Assembly: GCA_003013855.2 (NCBI GenBank)
Contig: PVNU02002805.1
Coordinates: 62,001 to 126,000 of the forward strand
Direction of reading: 5' to 3'
From: Liriodendron chinense
Taxonomy: Eukaryota; Streptophyta; Magnoliopsida; Magnoliales; Magnoliaceae
DNA: 64,000 nucleotides
A model generated the notes under the pieces. It was not told the origin of the DNA. It saw nothing but the letters and a program-made list of their open reading frames with translations, and ran no database searches. The position numbers and the translations under genes are program-made. Shown here one piece after another: positions 21,171 through 33,796 of this stretch (its first letter is position 1; each line of letters starts with the position of its first letter).

Positions 21171-21434
21171 TAGCTTCCTTTCTTCTTTATTTCTTTCTTT
21201 CTTTCTTCTTTTCTCTTCTCTCCTTGCTTTCTTCTCTTTGATCTTCCTTCAATACTTCATCCTATGGTCTTCAATGCTTGTAAGGAGCTACATTTAGCCT
21301 TCAATTGGTGACATCTCCATCTTGTTCCTACAATCACAAATCACACCTTAGAATAGTCCTTTAAACATGTAAACCGTACATAATGAGTGATGAATTGGGG
21401 TTAGAATATGCACAATTAAGAGCTCAACAGTAGG

Positions 21435-21917
21435 CCCAGAGTCGCACCCCTCGGTTAAAAAACCCTGACAGTCTCAGCCCGAATTTTTAGTCAAAACATG
21501 AGACATAGACATATGACTCGTACAAAGATGGATCAGTCCATAACAAAACACAACAAATACAGGTCTCCACGACCATACGAGTACATTTCTCTACTACCAT
21601 ACAAATGCTGGTCTCCTCGACCACACAAATACAGGTCTCCACGACCATGAACTCTGAGACCATAGTCCCCGCTGACTAGTCTTCTGCCTTTTAATCAAGG
21701 GTCATCGATCATTCGATGTAATTAATGGCTCGTGTCAGATCACGGCCTGGAATGTACAAGATCTCAGGATCTCTGGAATAAAATTCACCTTGCGATATCT
21801 CTTCTCTTGTGTACTTTTGTGAATGCTTGTGATTGTCTATGAATGTTTCTATTATTCAGAACCCCAGAACAGCAAAACACCAGAAGACTGCATCCGAGCA
21901 TTTTTCTAGTTCTAACA
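21435..21917 (+). repeat. 5' LTR of Tat/Ogre-like element, second piece
   Basis: Resumes after the GTAGG duplication and ends TTCTAGTTCTAACA at 21917, matching 36515-36997. It contains a short internal repeat 'ACAGGTCTCCACGACCATAC' in several imperfect copies. Confidence 0.9.
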
Positions 21918-21920
21918 AAC

Positions 21921-21938
21921 TGGCGACTCTGCTGGGGA
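21921..21938 (+). other. Primer binding site of Tat/Ogre-like element
   Basis: TGGCGACTCTGCTGGGGA starts three bases after the LTR. This PBS form is seen in Ogre-type elements (reported as Arg-tRNA complementary), and a similar one occurs at 55887. A second partial copy (CTGGCGACTCT) occurs about 150 bp downstream, near 22070. Confidence 0.75.
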
Positions 21939-22300
21939 TCGGACTATACTAAAATCTCTGGTTATATTTGAATATAGAAACACTCTAAGAACAATTACTT
22001 GCAAACACGAGCCTACGCATAGGAAGGCTACCGTAAGGCGTAATGTTTCGGCGCTCCTCGGGCATCAAACTGGCGACTCTTAACGGGAACGTTCTTCCCT
22101 TCATCTCTAAGGCAATAGACATTTAAAAGGTTTTCAAACCCACGAACTTCCACAACCACGCATATTTTTCTCCTTCTTGCTCATTTCTGTTAGCTTATGC
22201 ACCGCGATCGATGGGTTCACTCTCTCGACCGCATTTGTGAACTGTTCTAATGACTTTATGATGCAGCAGAATTAGCTAGATACTAGGAAAGACAAAAGAA
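21939..22300 (+). other. Leader of Tat/Ogre-like element
   Basis: Non-coding 5' leader between the PBS and the first open frame. Apart from the partial PBS-like duplicate near 22070, I see nothing in it. Confidence 0.6.
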
Positions 22301-24775
22301 ATGGCATGCTCAATGAATGATTTATGCACCTTCCTTGCCACCGGAGGCTTCAGCTTCCCTCGCTTTATCCCAACCACAACAAGTATTGGCAACTCAGGAT
22401 GGCAGTTGGTCGAAATGCACCGACAGAAGAAAGAGCAGAAGAAAGCAGCCATCTTAGCCGCACATAAGAAGGCGAACGCTGCAAGACCTCGCCCCATGAT
22501 CAGAAGACAATGGCAGCCAAAACGAGGGCAGAGGATCCCTATTAACAGTCAGGTCATACCCACCAAGTCCCCAGTGCCTGTAATGACAATTGAACAGTTT
22601 CCACCATTGTCCAGGGCTACCTGCATCACACGTAAGTCAACCAGGGCCACACTTGTGAAGAGCTCCAAGCCCATGACAGTTCTCGACCCAAGATAGGGTC
22701 AAGTTCAGAAGGTACGACCGATGCTAGTCGCAATGGTTCAGGTAGCAGAGGAAGAAGAGGGACCGTATGAAGCAGAAGAATTGCTGACAATCCAAGATCA
22801 AATCGACAGATTAGTTCAGGCCAATCGTGAGACGAATGAACGAATGAGGATCATTCAGGAAGCGTTGACCACTCTGATAGCCCAGAACACTACCAGAAGT
22901 CCTGTACCACCTACGCGCCAGTCAGGCGAAGAATCTCAAGGGACGGCGGAAGGGCCAGCTAATGCCGAACAGCTTACCCAGGCCAAGAGAGTTCCAACGG
23001 ACCGAATGCTAGTCCCGACTGCGCAAATGTCGAGAGAGGAACTGTCACAAATGATTACAAGCCTCATACGACAAGAAAAAGAGAAGGAAAGAGGAACTGG
23101 GTATAAATAACAAGTCCCCTACCCACTAGATATGGAAGAGATATATACCATTCCCGGTCAATTTCAGATGTCCGGATTTCAGAAAATTTGACGGTAGAGG
23201 ATCACCAGAGGAGCATATTACTCACTTCCTCACAGCGTTGGGGAATTGGTCGGCCGTCCCACCGTACTGTATGCGGCTATTTGGGTCGATGCTGACAGGG
23301 AGAGCTTTTCAATGGTACATGTCGCTACCAACCGGATCAGTGAGATCGTGGGAGCAAATGCGAGACGGTTTTATCTCGAAATTCTTCTCTACAGAGAGAG
23401 AAACATCAGTGACAGACCTGGCCTTGATCAGACAAAGACAGGGCGAACCCGTGGAAAAGCTCATGGACCGATGGGGGACGATAGTTACTCAATGCCAAGA
23501 GTTGCCCAGTGAGAAAGAACAGATGAAGATGTGTATGCGAGCCCTGGACCCAATGATATCGTACGGATTATCGGGGAATAGTTTTCAATCGAGAACTGGC
23601 CACCAAAGCACACCTGGTAGAAGAAGCCGCAGCACGGGTGAACTTCAGGCCCGAAAGGCAAAGAAGAGAAGGAGTAAGGATTGCAGAAACGCACAATATA
23701 AACAAAGGCAAAGGTATGATATATCGTAAGCGACCCGCCGTGGATCCAAGACAGACACGAAAGCAACACCTACCCAAGATAGAGGCAAGAGGCCTTACAT
23801 TTCTCAAGGAATAAAAAAGCCGAGAGAGAAAGAGCCAATGGCCCGTACACCTTCGACATGGCCGATCTGATCCCCATCATGGAACAACTAGTGGAGGAGA
23901 ATGTGATCCGCTTACCAGAACCGATTCGGCCACACGAAGTTGGGAAGGTGAATGATCCCCGGTATTGTAAATACCATCGGTGTCTGAGCCACAAGACAGA
24001 AGACTATTTTAGTCTAAAGGGAAGAATACAAGTGTTGATCAACCAAGGGGTGATCAGTATGAAGTCACCAGAAACAACGATGAAGGAAACGTCTGGGGTA
24101 GTTTCGGCCTTCCCCTCAGACGAAAGCATCCAATTGCACGTCCTGTTCCCTGAACCTGAAGGACCCTGGACTTTGGTTAGTAGCCGGAAGAGGCTCGAGA
24201 ATTGAAGAAGACTCCTCAGCCGCAAGAAGAAAGGGATGAGAAAGAAGAGTAGCCCGGAGAAGAGCCGGTTTATCGAGGCTCAGGTACACTATGTGATGGT
24301 ATCATTCACAGAACAGTCATTAGCAGGAGAGACAACAGGGGCACGTGAAGAAGAAGTCAATGCCGTCATCCTCCGATTCGGAAGGCAAATGCCGGAACGC
24401 GCTCGGCCAGAACCAGTCGACCCGATGTAAGAAGATGGAAACCCGGACATACCATCGACAAGACTCCAGGGGCAGAAGTTGAAAGGGAGAGTTGTCGAAG
24501 CCACATCCAGTCGGCCGGAGCCAAGGCAAGGGGCAGCGCCAGTATCATATGATGTTGTGTCACACCTGCGAAAGGTCCCGGCTCGCTTGAGCATATATGA
24601 TGCCTTATGTCTCTCAAAGGTATATAGGGAGATGTTGGTCAATGCACTATTAGACAGCGAAGTCAGAGAAGTGATGATGACAGAGATCGAAGCAGAAATG
24701 AGCGATCCAGATAAGTTTTGGGAAGGAAATGCACCGATTCAGCAAGCGATGCAGATAATCACCCCTCTGTAATCA
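22301..24775 (+). pseudogene. Gag of Tat/Ogre-like element
   Basis: Decayed gag spread over three frames. An N-terminal basic segment begins at ATG 22301 (MACSMNDLCTF) and stops at 22696. A second, charged helical segment runs 22721-23110. A Retrotrans_gag core starts about 23190 (EEHITHFLTALGNW, then LTGRAFQWYMSLP and KFFSTERETSVTDLALIRQR). A knuckle-like motif near 23967 (CKYHRCLSHKTEDY) has the final Cys replaced by Tyr and resembles the CHHC knuckle of Tat gags. Stops and frameshifts occur near 22696, 23110, 23190 and 23580. It could not build a particle. The 22301-22696 segment might be a separate upstream ORF, as found in Ogre elements, rather than gag. Confidence 0.7.
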
Positions 24776-27700
24776 CATTCTCCGAAGAAGACCGCATGAT
24801 TGAAGCGACAGACCACAATCGTCGGTTGATGGTTACAGGGACGATTAGAGACACAGAAGTTAAGCAATGTATGCTTGACGATGGGTCCGCAGTAAACATC
24901 ATGTCATTGAAAACACTGCAGCGGTTGGGCCACAAACCGTCAGCCCTGCGTCCCAGCACCATGGTGATTCAAGGGTTTAATCAAGATAGCCAGCACACTC
25001 TGCGATCGATCACCGTGATACTAGAAATTGAATAGCTAAAGACGAAGGTAACATGTCAAGTAATCGACATAGTAACAACGTATAATCTCCTGTTAAGAAG
25101 GCCATGGCTCCATCAGAACCGCGTCATTCCCTCAACATATCATCAATGCTTCAAATACAACAGAGAGGGAGTTCAATACAGAGTGGCGGCAGACCCGAAG
25201 CCGTATACGTTTGCGGAATCATTCTTGGCCGATGCCCGGTACTATGACTTGGTCGACGAAAGAGAGGTCACGAAGAAGCCCGACGTAACGCAGAAAGGGC
25301 AAGGGGCAAAACCTAGAGTCAACAAGTTTGAACAGAGAAGCAAACTTCAGTTCATTACTCAGAAAGAAACCGTAAGTCAGTTAGCTGAAGAACCGCAAGG
25401 GACGACCAAGAAATTTTATATAATCCTGAAACACTTGCGACAGCCAGGGCAGTCCGTCTTAGAGATGATATCGAACCAGCATATGAGTGTGCTCAAATCT
25501 AGCTTCAACATCCCAATACCGAAAATAGGAAGAGTTAAACCTTTTCCAAGAGCTCCTAGCCAGTTTGTGGTACCATCAAGTGCCAATGCGAATAAAGAGA
25601 TCAGATTTTGTTCAGTACTCGATGAACCTGTGCAGTCCAAAGACGAGACCAAAAGATCAGTCAGTTTACCTCAGCCAATAGAAGAGGAAAGATACAGTGA
25701 AGCCAGCCGCAACATCATGAAGAATATGGGCTTCTATTACTCAGAGTCAGCCTCAAACGGAAGAATGCTAGCGCCGTTCGAAGAAAACACCCAAGCTTAT
25801 CAAGGCAGGAAGGGCTAGGGGCAAGGATGAAGATTAGACATGTCAATATGGTGACAATCAGCCTCACAGAAGAGGCGCAGTCGTAAGAAACAACCGACGT
25901 CATCCAACCTAGTGCCGCACCTGTACAGATAGAAGATGGGGGACAGCCCATGATAGATGAGCTTGAAGAAATAAATCTGGGGACCCCAGAGGATCCTAGA
26001 AATACGTATCTGAGCAAGAATGCCCCAGAAGAAGAGAGGGAGAAATACATCCAACTGTTGAAAGAGAATAAGGATGTGTTCGCTTGGACATACTCAGAAA
26101 TGCAAGGGCTCAGTCCAATGATTGCGATGCATAGGCTGGGCATCATGAAAGGGAAGAAGGCGGTCAAACAACCCCAACGACGATTCCATCCAGACATAGT
26201 GCCCAAAATCGAAGAAGAGGTCGAGAAGTTAATCCAAGCTGGGTTCATCCGAGAAGTCAAATACCCACGATGGATTTCGAATATTGTGCCGGTTAAGAAA
26301 AAGAGCGGTCAAATCTGAATCTGTGTAGACTTTCGGAACCTCAATGAAGCATGCCCTAAAGATAATTTCCCACTGCCTATCCCAGAACTACTGATTGACA
26401 ACATGACAGGATACGCCGTGATGTCCTTTATGGACGGTTACTCGGGGTATAATCAGATTCGTATGGCCCTAGAGGATGAAGAATCGACAGCATTCCGTAC
26501 GACATTGAGCATATATTACTACCGTGTGATGCCGTTTGGGTTGAAGAATGCAGAGGCAACATATCAGCGCGCGATGCAAGTAATCTTCCAGGACATGATG
26601 CATAAGCACGTAGAGTGCTATGTAGACGATTTGGTAGTGAGGTCGGCCGGACATGAGCAGCATAGAGAGCATCTACGGCAAGTGTTTCAAAGACTGAGAA
26701 AGAAAAGCCTCCATATGAACCCGTTGAAATGCGCGCTTGGAGTTTCCTCTGGCAAGTTCTTGGGGTTTGTTATCAGACACCGAGGCATAGAAATCGACCC
26801 AACAAAGATTAAGGCAATCAGGGAGATGCCACCTCCGAAAAATCTCAAAGAGCTGAAAAGTTTTCAAGGCAGGGTCGCGTATCTAAGAAGATTCATCTCA
26901 AACTTATCCGGCCGTTGTCAGCCATTTTCACGCCTTAACAAGAAAGGGGTCCAGTTTGAGTGGGATGATGCTTGTCAGAAAGCGTTCAACTCTCTGAAAG
27001 ACCTGCTCGAAAAGTCTCCAGTCCTTACAGCACCGATCAAAGGAGAGCCACTAATCCTCTACTTGCTGTCGGCGAAAATTCACTAGGAGCCCTCTTAGCC
27101 CAGAAGAACAAAGAAGGAAAGGAAAGCGCACTCTATTACCTAAGCCGCACACTGGTGGGAGCAGAGTTCAACTACTCAGCGATCGAAAAAATCTATCTGG
27201 CCTTGATCTTTGCCATCAAGAAGCTTAGACATTACTGTCTCTCTCACCAAATAACATTAATATCCAAGGCAGACCCCATCAAGTTTCTCATGAACAGACT
27301 CATGTTGTCTGGGCGGTTGGCCAAGTGGGCCCTTCTCTTGTCAGAATTCGACTTGACATACATGCCGGCTCAGGCCATCAAAGGACAAGCAATTACAGAC
27401 TTCCTTGCCGCACATCCAGTACAGAGTGGTGAAGAAATAGAATATGACCTCCCAGATGATCAGGTTATGGTAGTTAATGAAGCACGCCATTAGGAGATGT
27501 ATTTCGATGGTGCAGCCAGAGCGATAGGGTCAGGGGCAGGAGTTATATTCATCAGTCCTCAAGGGGACTTGTTACCCTATTCATTCATGATAGTCCCGGC
27601 ATGCACCAACAACGAAGCGGAGTACCAGGCTCTTATCATCGGGTTACAATTGGCCCTGGAAATGCAGATCAAGGAAATACGTATCTATGGAGACTCTAGG

Positions 27701-29260
27701 CTTGTCATCGGACAACTGACGACAGAATATGAAGTCCGCAAACCCGAGTTATCGCCCTATTGCCACCAAGCGCAGTCCATGTTCGATCAGTTTCGGAACA
27801 GCAGTATCTCACATATACCGAGACAGGAGAATGTATGAGCAGATGCACTTGCTAGTTTAGCCGCTGCTTTGGCTAACCCCGGGGGCAGCCCACTTCAGGT
27901 AACAATTGAAGAAAGAAGAATTCTACCGACAACCGCGCTGCGTAGTGGGGAATTGAGTGCCAATCCCATTTGTTGCTTCGAGATCACAAAAGAAGACGAC
28001 TGGAGAAGGTCATTCATCGATTATCTGAAGTACGGATTTTTGCCGGAGGATCCCAAAATGCGCACACAAGTCGGAAGACGTGCCAATTCATTTATACTTC
28101 AGAATGATGTACTATACAAACGGTCATATGAAGGAGTCCTACTGCGATGTCTAAGCCGAGACGAAGCGTACGTTACATTGAGAGAAGCTCACGGAGGAGA
28201 ATGTGGTGCTCACCAGGGAGGGAAGAATTTGCATCACCGTGTACGACACATGGGTTACCACTGGCCTGCAATGACGAAAGATGCGATAGAGTACGTCAAG
28301 AAGTGCCACCAGTGTCAAATCCATGCGGATATCATACATTCAGCACTGGAAGAATTACATCAGTCGGTGATGTCCTGGCCTTTCGCAGCCTGGGGCATGG
28401 ACGTGATCGGGCCGATTAGTCCACCATCCTCCCAGGGGCATCAGTACATCCTTGCGGCAACCGATTATTTCTCCAAATGGGCCGAAGCAGTCGCCCTGAG
28501 AAATGTGAAAGCCAGACATGTCGAGGGTTTCATTCGTCACACCATATTGTACCGGCACGGTATCCCTGAGAGAATTACCACGGACAATGGGACGCCCTTC
28601 AAGAACGCTACTATTGATAAGCTGTGTGCAAAGTTCAAGATCAAGCACTGCCATTCATCGCCTTATTACCCTCCTGCGAATGGATTGGCCGAGGCATTCA
28701 ACAAGACCATCATGAAGATTTTGAAAAAGACAGTGGCAAAAAATAAGAATGACTGGGACAAACGATTACCCGAAGCATTACGGGCATATCAAACTACGCA
28801 CCGCACAGCCACTCGAGCCACACCCTACTCACTGGTATACAGTACGGAAGCTGTGATCCTGATGGAAATTCAAGTTGAATTGCTACGGGTCGCACTCCTG
28901 CACTCCCTGATGACCGAGCACAACGCCAAGATCAGAATGGCCGAACTCGACGGTTTAGATGAAAAGAGGCTCGCCGCCCAACAAAGGCTCGAAATGTATC
29001 AAAAGCAAATTTCAACCGCGTACGATAAGCGTGTCAGAGGCAGATCATTCAAGAAGGGTGATCTCGTGCTAATGATGAGACGTTCGACACCGACCCAAGG
29101 ACCAAAAAATAAATTTGACCCAAAATGGGATCCCGTCTGCATCGTCGATGAAGTATATTCCAACGGAGCCTATCGGGTAATAGATTGCAAAGGGTAGGGC
29201 ATCAGTTCGCTAGTGAATGGCTGATTTTTGAAAAGATATTACACCTAACATAGGCTTATC
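24776..29260 (+). pseudogene. Pol of Tat/Ogre-like element (PR-RT-RH-aRH-INT)
   Basis: All pol domains are recognisable in order, but broken. Protease: MLDDGSAVNIMSL near 24870. A linker runs 25180-25818. RT starts about 26060 (DVFAWTYSEM), with an in-frame TGA at 26316-26318 where related RTs have Arg; VMPFGLKNAEATYQ and YVDDLVV follow (about 26527-26640). A frameshift lies near 27070. RNase H covers about 27085-27420. A TAG at 27491-27493 sits before the second, archaeal-type RNase H (MYFDGAARAIGSGAG, NNEAEYQAL, GDSRLV), and a TGA lies at 27836-27838. Integrase: an HHCC finger, GMDVIGP, ITTDNGTPF and NGLAEAFNK supply the DDE residues, though the finger partner region is altered. The 3' end has a TAG at 29195 just before the terminal LKRYY codons. 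No chromodomain. Dead copy; Tat/Ogre assignment is secure. Confidence 0.88.
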
Positions 29261-29711
29261 GTTGCAAGTTGTAAACACCCCAGTAGAGGGAAAGTGTAAT
29301 AAAGTAGATACCAAAAGAAAAGATACCATACAATGACTAAACCAAAATGCTAATCATCTATTTTGTGCTTGCACAGGTATCGGAAAGGTCGTTAAGACTC
29401 AAGACACATCAAGCATGACATCATGCCTTTTTCGAGACCATTGAAAATCGGGATAAGCCCTAAGCCAATGCTCGGTTACATCTTCGTTCACATGAGTGTA
29501 GGTTTAAGTCCTAACAGGGGGACGTTCCTTTCCAAATGGCGCAATCTATTTGCATTCAAACTCAAATAAACAGGAATATAGGCTAAAGACACAGCATAAA
29601 TTTAGGAGTACAATAGTATACGTATTGGTACATCATCCATTACAATATATTCTAACATTACAAGCGAAGATTGTTACAGTTCAACTATCTAAAGTCTTCA
29701 AATTAACATTG
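29261..29711. other. Spacer between pol and antisense gene
   Basis: Non-coding interval between the convergent sense pol and the antisense gene of the Tat/Ogre-like element. No gene or clear repeat is seen. Confidence 0.5.
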
Positions 29712-32700
29712 TTCTAATAAGTTGACCGCAGATTCTTCGATCGCCTTCTGTCTTGCCTCGGCCTTGGCCAAGACTAGGGCAGGGTTAGGATTCTCCTGAA
29801 GAGACCGCTTCAGCTCTGTAACTTGTTCCCTCACGGCATTACACTTCGCCTCGTGCTGGTCGATGGAGGACTACAAGCGTGCCTTCTGACCGCTGAACTT
29901 CGAGAGTTTGAGATGGACGACAGAATGTTTGGCTCGTAGCTGGGCCATCTCGTTCTCAATCTTCGCAAGACGTCCAGTAGCCTCTTGGTACTCTGCGTCA
30001 ACTGCCTGCCAATCTTTCCTTACTGCAGCCGCATCCGCCTCGTGTGATTCAAGCTTCGGAAGGAGGGACCGTAAGTGACCGCATCTTTCCTCAACAAAAG
30101 GATCAACCCTGAGGTGCCTCGCCTCGTTCACTCGAGCCATCCCTTCCTTGAACTGAGCTACGTGACCGACTATCAAAGAAATGTCAATTCTGAGCCACGT
30201 AGCGTTGAGTTCTAGTGCCTGCAGTGCTTCGTCCAAAATGGACCATTCATCTCCATTCTTTAATGAATCAGCAATGTCAGACAGGAGGCTCTTCAGCAAA
30301 TTTGCTTTGGTCCTTGACAAGCCTCAGAGAGAAGAAGCAAATACATCGGGCAAAACTGCAGGAACTGGGACACAGGCAGGAGCAGTGACTGATGAAGGAA
30401 ATGATAAACATTAGCACACTGAAGAAAGAAAAAGAAGCAAGCGAGGTAATAAGGCAAGTAGTATACCAGTAGGAACTTCATCGACCGGAGCGCTGATGGA
30501 AGCAACGGACACTGATAATGCTGGGACACATTCAGTTGCAATCTCCGTGGATGGTGCAGGCAACTCGGGAGAAGAAGGCGTGACGATCTTAGGGGCGGTA
30601 GTCGCCTGTATTGACTCGGCAACAACGTCGGAGGGAACGGTTTCTTGAACAGGAGGTGCTGTCTCTTCCAAAATGGCAATAGGGCCTGCCTCAGGGGTAG
30701 GGTTAGGGTTGATTACTGCCACGGTGCTAACAGGGTCGACAAGGGGAGGATCTTCAGCTTGTGGCCCACCGTCAAGGTCCATAGGGATGGGCTCTGTGTC
30801 TACTTCGGGAACAGATCTATCATACACTGGTTCATTATCTCCACCCTCTTCCGTGGAGCGATTCCCACTGAAGCCTGCCCGTGAGCTCATCTCCCCTTCC
30901 TCCCTCGGTCCACTGACGTCGTCGATTGGGCTGCTGCTGGCAGTCTTGGAGAGTCGACTCCGTGCTTTCTCTGCCCGATACAGCTTCCACATATCTTTTA
31001 TTTTCTTTCCTCCATCAGCAACCGGGACGCGAGGGGAGGTCTTCACTCGAGGACCAGACCGCTCAGGAGATAGTTCAGAATCACTATCCCCTGGAACAGA
31101 ACGTCTGGATAGACTCGTCCGACTCGTTGGACTCTGATCATAACCTCCCCAACCACCATTCAATGGGGTCACAGCAGCCGCAACGTCACCCTCTCCACCC
31201 CCTTCGATGTCTCCACCGCCTTCACCACCCTCGACATCACCAGCATCTTCGTCACCTTCACCACCAATGTCATCACCCTCGTCACCACCCCCACCATCGC
31301 CATCCTCATCATCCTCACCAATATCATAACCCTCTCTCTGCTCCTTTGTCATGGGACCCACAAGTGGAGAACTCTGATCTTCTCGCAGCGTGGTCCTCTG
31401 CCCATAAGCAACCCACCCTTCTAGGGTGTGCTCAGGCTTCTCATGATCTATTACCACGTTCAGAGAGGTCAGAAATTTCTTCACACCAGGAGTGGCCAGT
31501 TGGTATAGTGGCTCTGATACATGGCCCAGGCCGTCAGCAGGAGCAGGGTCGACGATGGGAGGAGGAACGAAGACTGGGTCAGCTACATGACGATTGATCC
31601 GAATTAGGGAATATTGGTGAGCCCACCACCTCATCCACCCGTATGTAGCACCGGGAGTATACTCTGTGCCCGGAACGATGAAGGAACGGCCCGACTTGGT
31701 TAGTAAGAGTTGTCGCCATATCCACTTCCAGTGAATTGGCCCTGTGCCGTAGGCTCGTTGCTCCCTTGTCACCGGTTCGAGTGTCTCCGGCACCCCTTGG
31801 TCGTAGCGGAACTGATGAGCAAATCGATTCGGGTAGTAGGGCTCTCTCCAAAACTCAGCGCCCTCCCTCAAAGGTAGTGAGCCCAGGCGGATGGATATAA
31901 GGAAGCAACGCCCATAAAAGCCAAGACTTTCATCATCATCAAGCAAAATCGGGTCTTCACTGTTATTGCCCGAGAAGAGAAAGAAGTCGACGTCATCATG
32001 GCGAGCTATCTTTGCCTCGATAGTCACCAAGTTTCTGCTGTTCATCCTCCTCTTCTGGAAAGCATGCAATGGGACCGATCCCCTCTGAATGAAATCCTTG
32101 AGCTCCATCCCGTACACCTAAGGGAAGTAAACCCCGAGCCAGCCCGAGAAGAAGTGCCATCCGCAAAAGGAAGAGTTCAGCCTGAAGGAAGCAGAACCCT
32201 TATTGCTGATGACACCGCCGAAGGCCTCATAGATAGAGCACAATACCACTGGGGCCAACGTGTAACGATGGCTGTTAGCCAGACTCCTCGCCACGGAAAA
32301 ACAAGAGACTCGCACGCTGTCTGCCTGCTTAGAGCTCGGGAGGGCCACACAGCATAGCCAGTAGGCTATGAATCCGGCAAGCTTGCAGGTGAGAGACAGC
32401 TTGTTCGGTTGCGGGAACTTCTTCTTCATCTTGGCCTCCAAGACCAATTTATCCCGGCGGCTTTCATCATACAACGCGTAATCCAGGCTGAAAAAGAGAA
32501 AGAAAAACATCAATAAAAGAGAAGACAGAATGAAATAAAGGCACGGGACTCAAGTCGAGAAACTCACTTCAGACCATGGCTGAAGTAAATCAGCCAGTCC
32601 TCATAGGGCACCTTGTTCGTGGAGCCCAGAAATTGCGGAAGCTCTGCAAACAGCTCATAACAGGCTTCAGAGTAAAAGCCCTCGTCTACGCCCTTCTTCT

Positions 32701-33796
32701 TTTTGGACAACTCCTCGTCGCTGGGCGTCCATTCATCTTAAATTCTACCGTGTATGGGGAGACCTGCTATCCGGTACAGATCCCAGAGAGAGATACTCAT
32801 TTCTCCGCAGGGCAAGTGGAATGAGTTGGTAATGGAGCTCCAGTGATTCAGAAACCCCTTATACACGCACAGCTCGAGGGAGAAGTAGCTTGAGGTCGCT
32901 TGGATGGCCCTTAGAAGATCCACCTGCTTCAGGGTATCTTCATGTTGCTCGATAATTCTATTAGCCCAAGCCTCATAGCCTAGATGAGGACTCAGATGAC
33001 CTCGGTTCCTGAACCCACTGGTTGGCCAAATCTCTGCGTCTGACAAGGGGTGGAACCTCTGACGCAGTGTCTTGTAGTAGTGGGGTGGAAATGGTAGATG
33101 TGGGTCGTGGTTTGGCTCTAGGAATATCATGTCCTTCTCTCCGAGGACAGACTGTTGTTTACCATTCTTGGACACGGCACAGTTGAGGAACGTCTCTGGG
33201 ATGGAGGTCCAGGAGTCGACACGGTAGAATGAATTTGCGCGACACACATCGGATGGCTCGATGCTTGGGAGGGATCGATACCGTTAGAAGCTCTTGGGGA
33301 ATTGGATGTATTGCTTCGTGTAGGGATTGCGGATCATGAGGGATGACACCGCCATCTTCACTGAAGACCAGACAACCTTCATTTTGTCTGACTTCGATCT
33401 AGCTTGGTTCTCCATATATACTTGTTTAGCGGTCTTGCCAACTGTCTTCGGGCGGCCAAGCTTGACAGACTGCATGGGCGCGATTGGGCTTGCCTCACCT
33501 TCTTCAGACCCAACAACGTCATCGGTCCGAAAACCTTGCAAAGGAGCATACCACACATCCCACTCTTCTTGAGTACCCTCATTAGGAGGGGTCGGTAGGG
33601 CCTTTTCGCAAAGAATCTTCCGCTGTACGTTCTTCGGAAGAGTCAAAATGCGCTCATAAAAATTGAACTTCTCCGGCGAATGAAACCATTGTGGGTTCTG
33701 GTCAGATTGTCGCACGACCTTGGGGGAAATGCGCTTGCGTTTACGTGCAGCCGCCTTGGAACCTGAAGGGCCAGCGTTGGAAGCACCACCAGCCAT
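29712..33796 (-). pseudogene. Antisense gene of Tat/Ogre-like element with plant-mobile-domain-like region
   Basis: A large gene convergent with pol, decayed. Inferred exons: 33796-32568, 32487-30467 and 30388 to about 29712, with GT..AG introns of about 80 bp. Exon 1 begins MAGGASNAGPSGSKAAARKR (nuclear-localisation-like basic run). It later holds SFHLPCGEMSISLWDLYR then IAGLPIHGR, the signature of plant mobile domain (PMD, aminotransferase-like) proteins. Exon 2 contains more of that domain, a Gly/Asp/Glu-rich acidic tract (about 31330-31150) and a Pro-rich region. Exon 3 is a coiled coil. In-frame stops at 33286-33284, 32740-32738, 32120-32118 and 29873-29871 kill it. PMD proteins of the MAIL/MAIN group act in silencing in plants, and PMDs are known passengers in Ty3/gypsy elements. 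Its role in the element is unknown. Confidence 0.7.

Larger units (their letters stand above)
9190..21429 (-). mobile_element. Athila-type solo LTR split by a younger Tat element
   Basis: On the plus strand this begins TGTTCACTCCCC (the reverse complement of the LTR tail seen at 45483-45494) and ends GAGCTCAACA (the reverse complement of the LTR head TGTTGAGCTC). It is flanked by perfect 5-bp duplications GTAGG (9185-9189 and 21430-21434). The 3' LTR copy of the host element shows the empty site. Removing the inner Tat element (9880-20495 plus one CTAAG copy) leaves about 1.6 kb, the length of one LTR, with no internal region; it is a solo LTR closely related to 43649-45494. It contains a GACCGGTC array (20952-21170) and a minus-strand TATA box (20842-20836). 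Confidence 0.9.

Noticed and set aside
30926..31597. Plus-strand frame of 223 codons rich in His and Pro
   Set aside because: It is the antisense shadow of the acidic Gly/Asp/Glu tract of the PMD-like antisense gene; the coding signal is on the minus strand.
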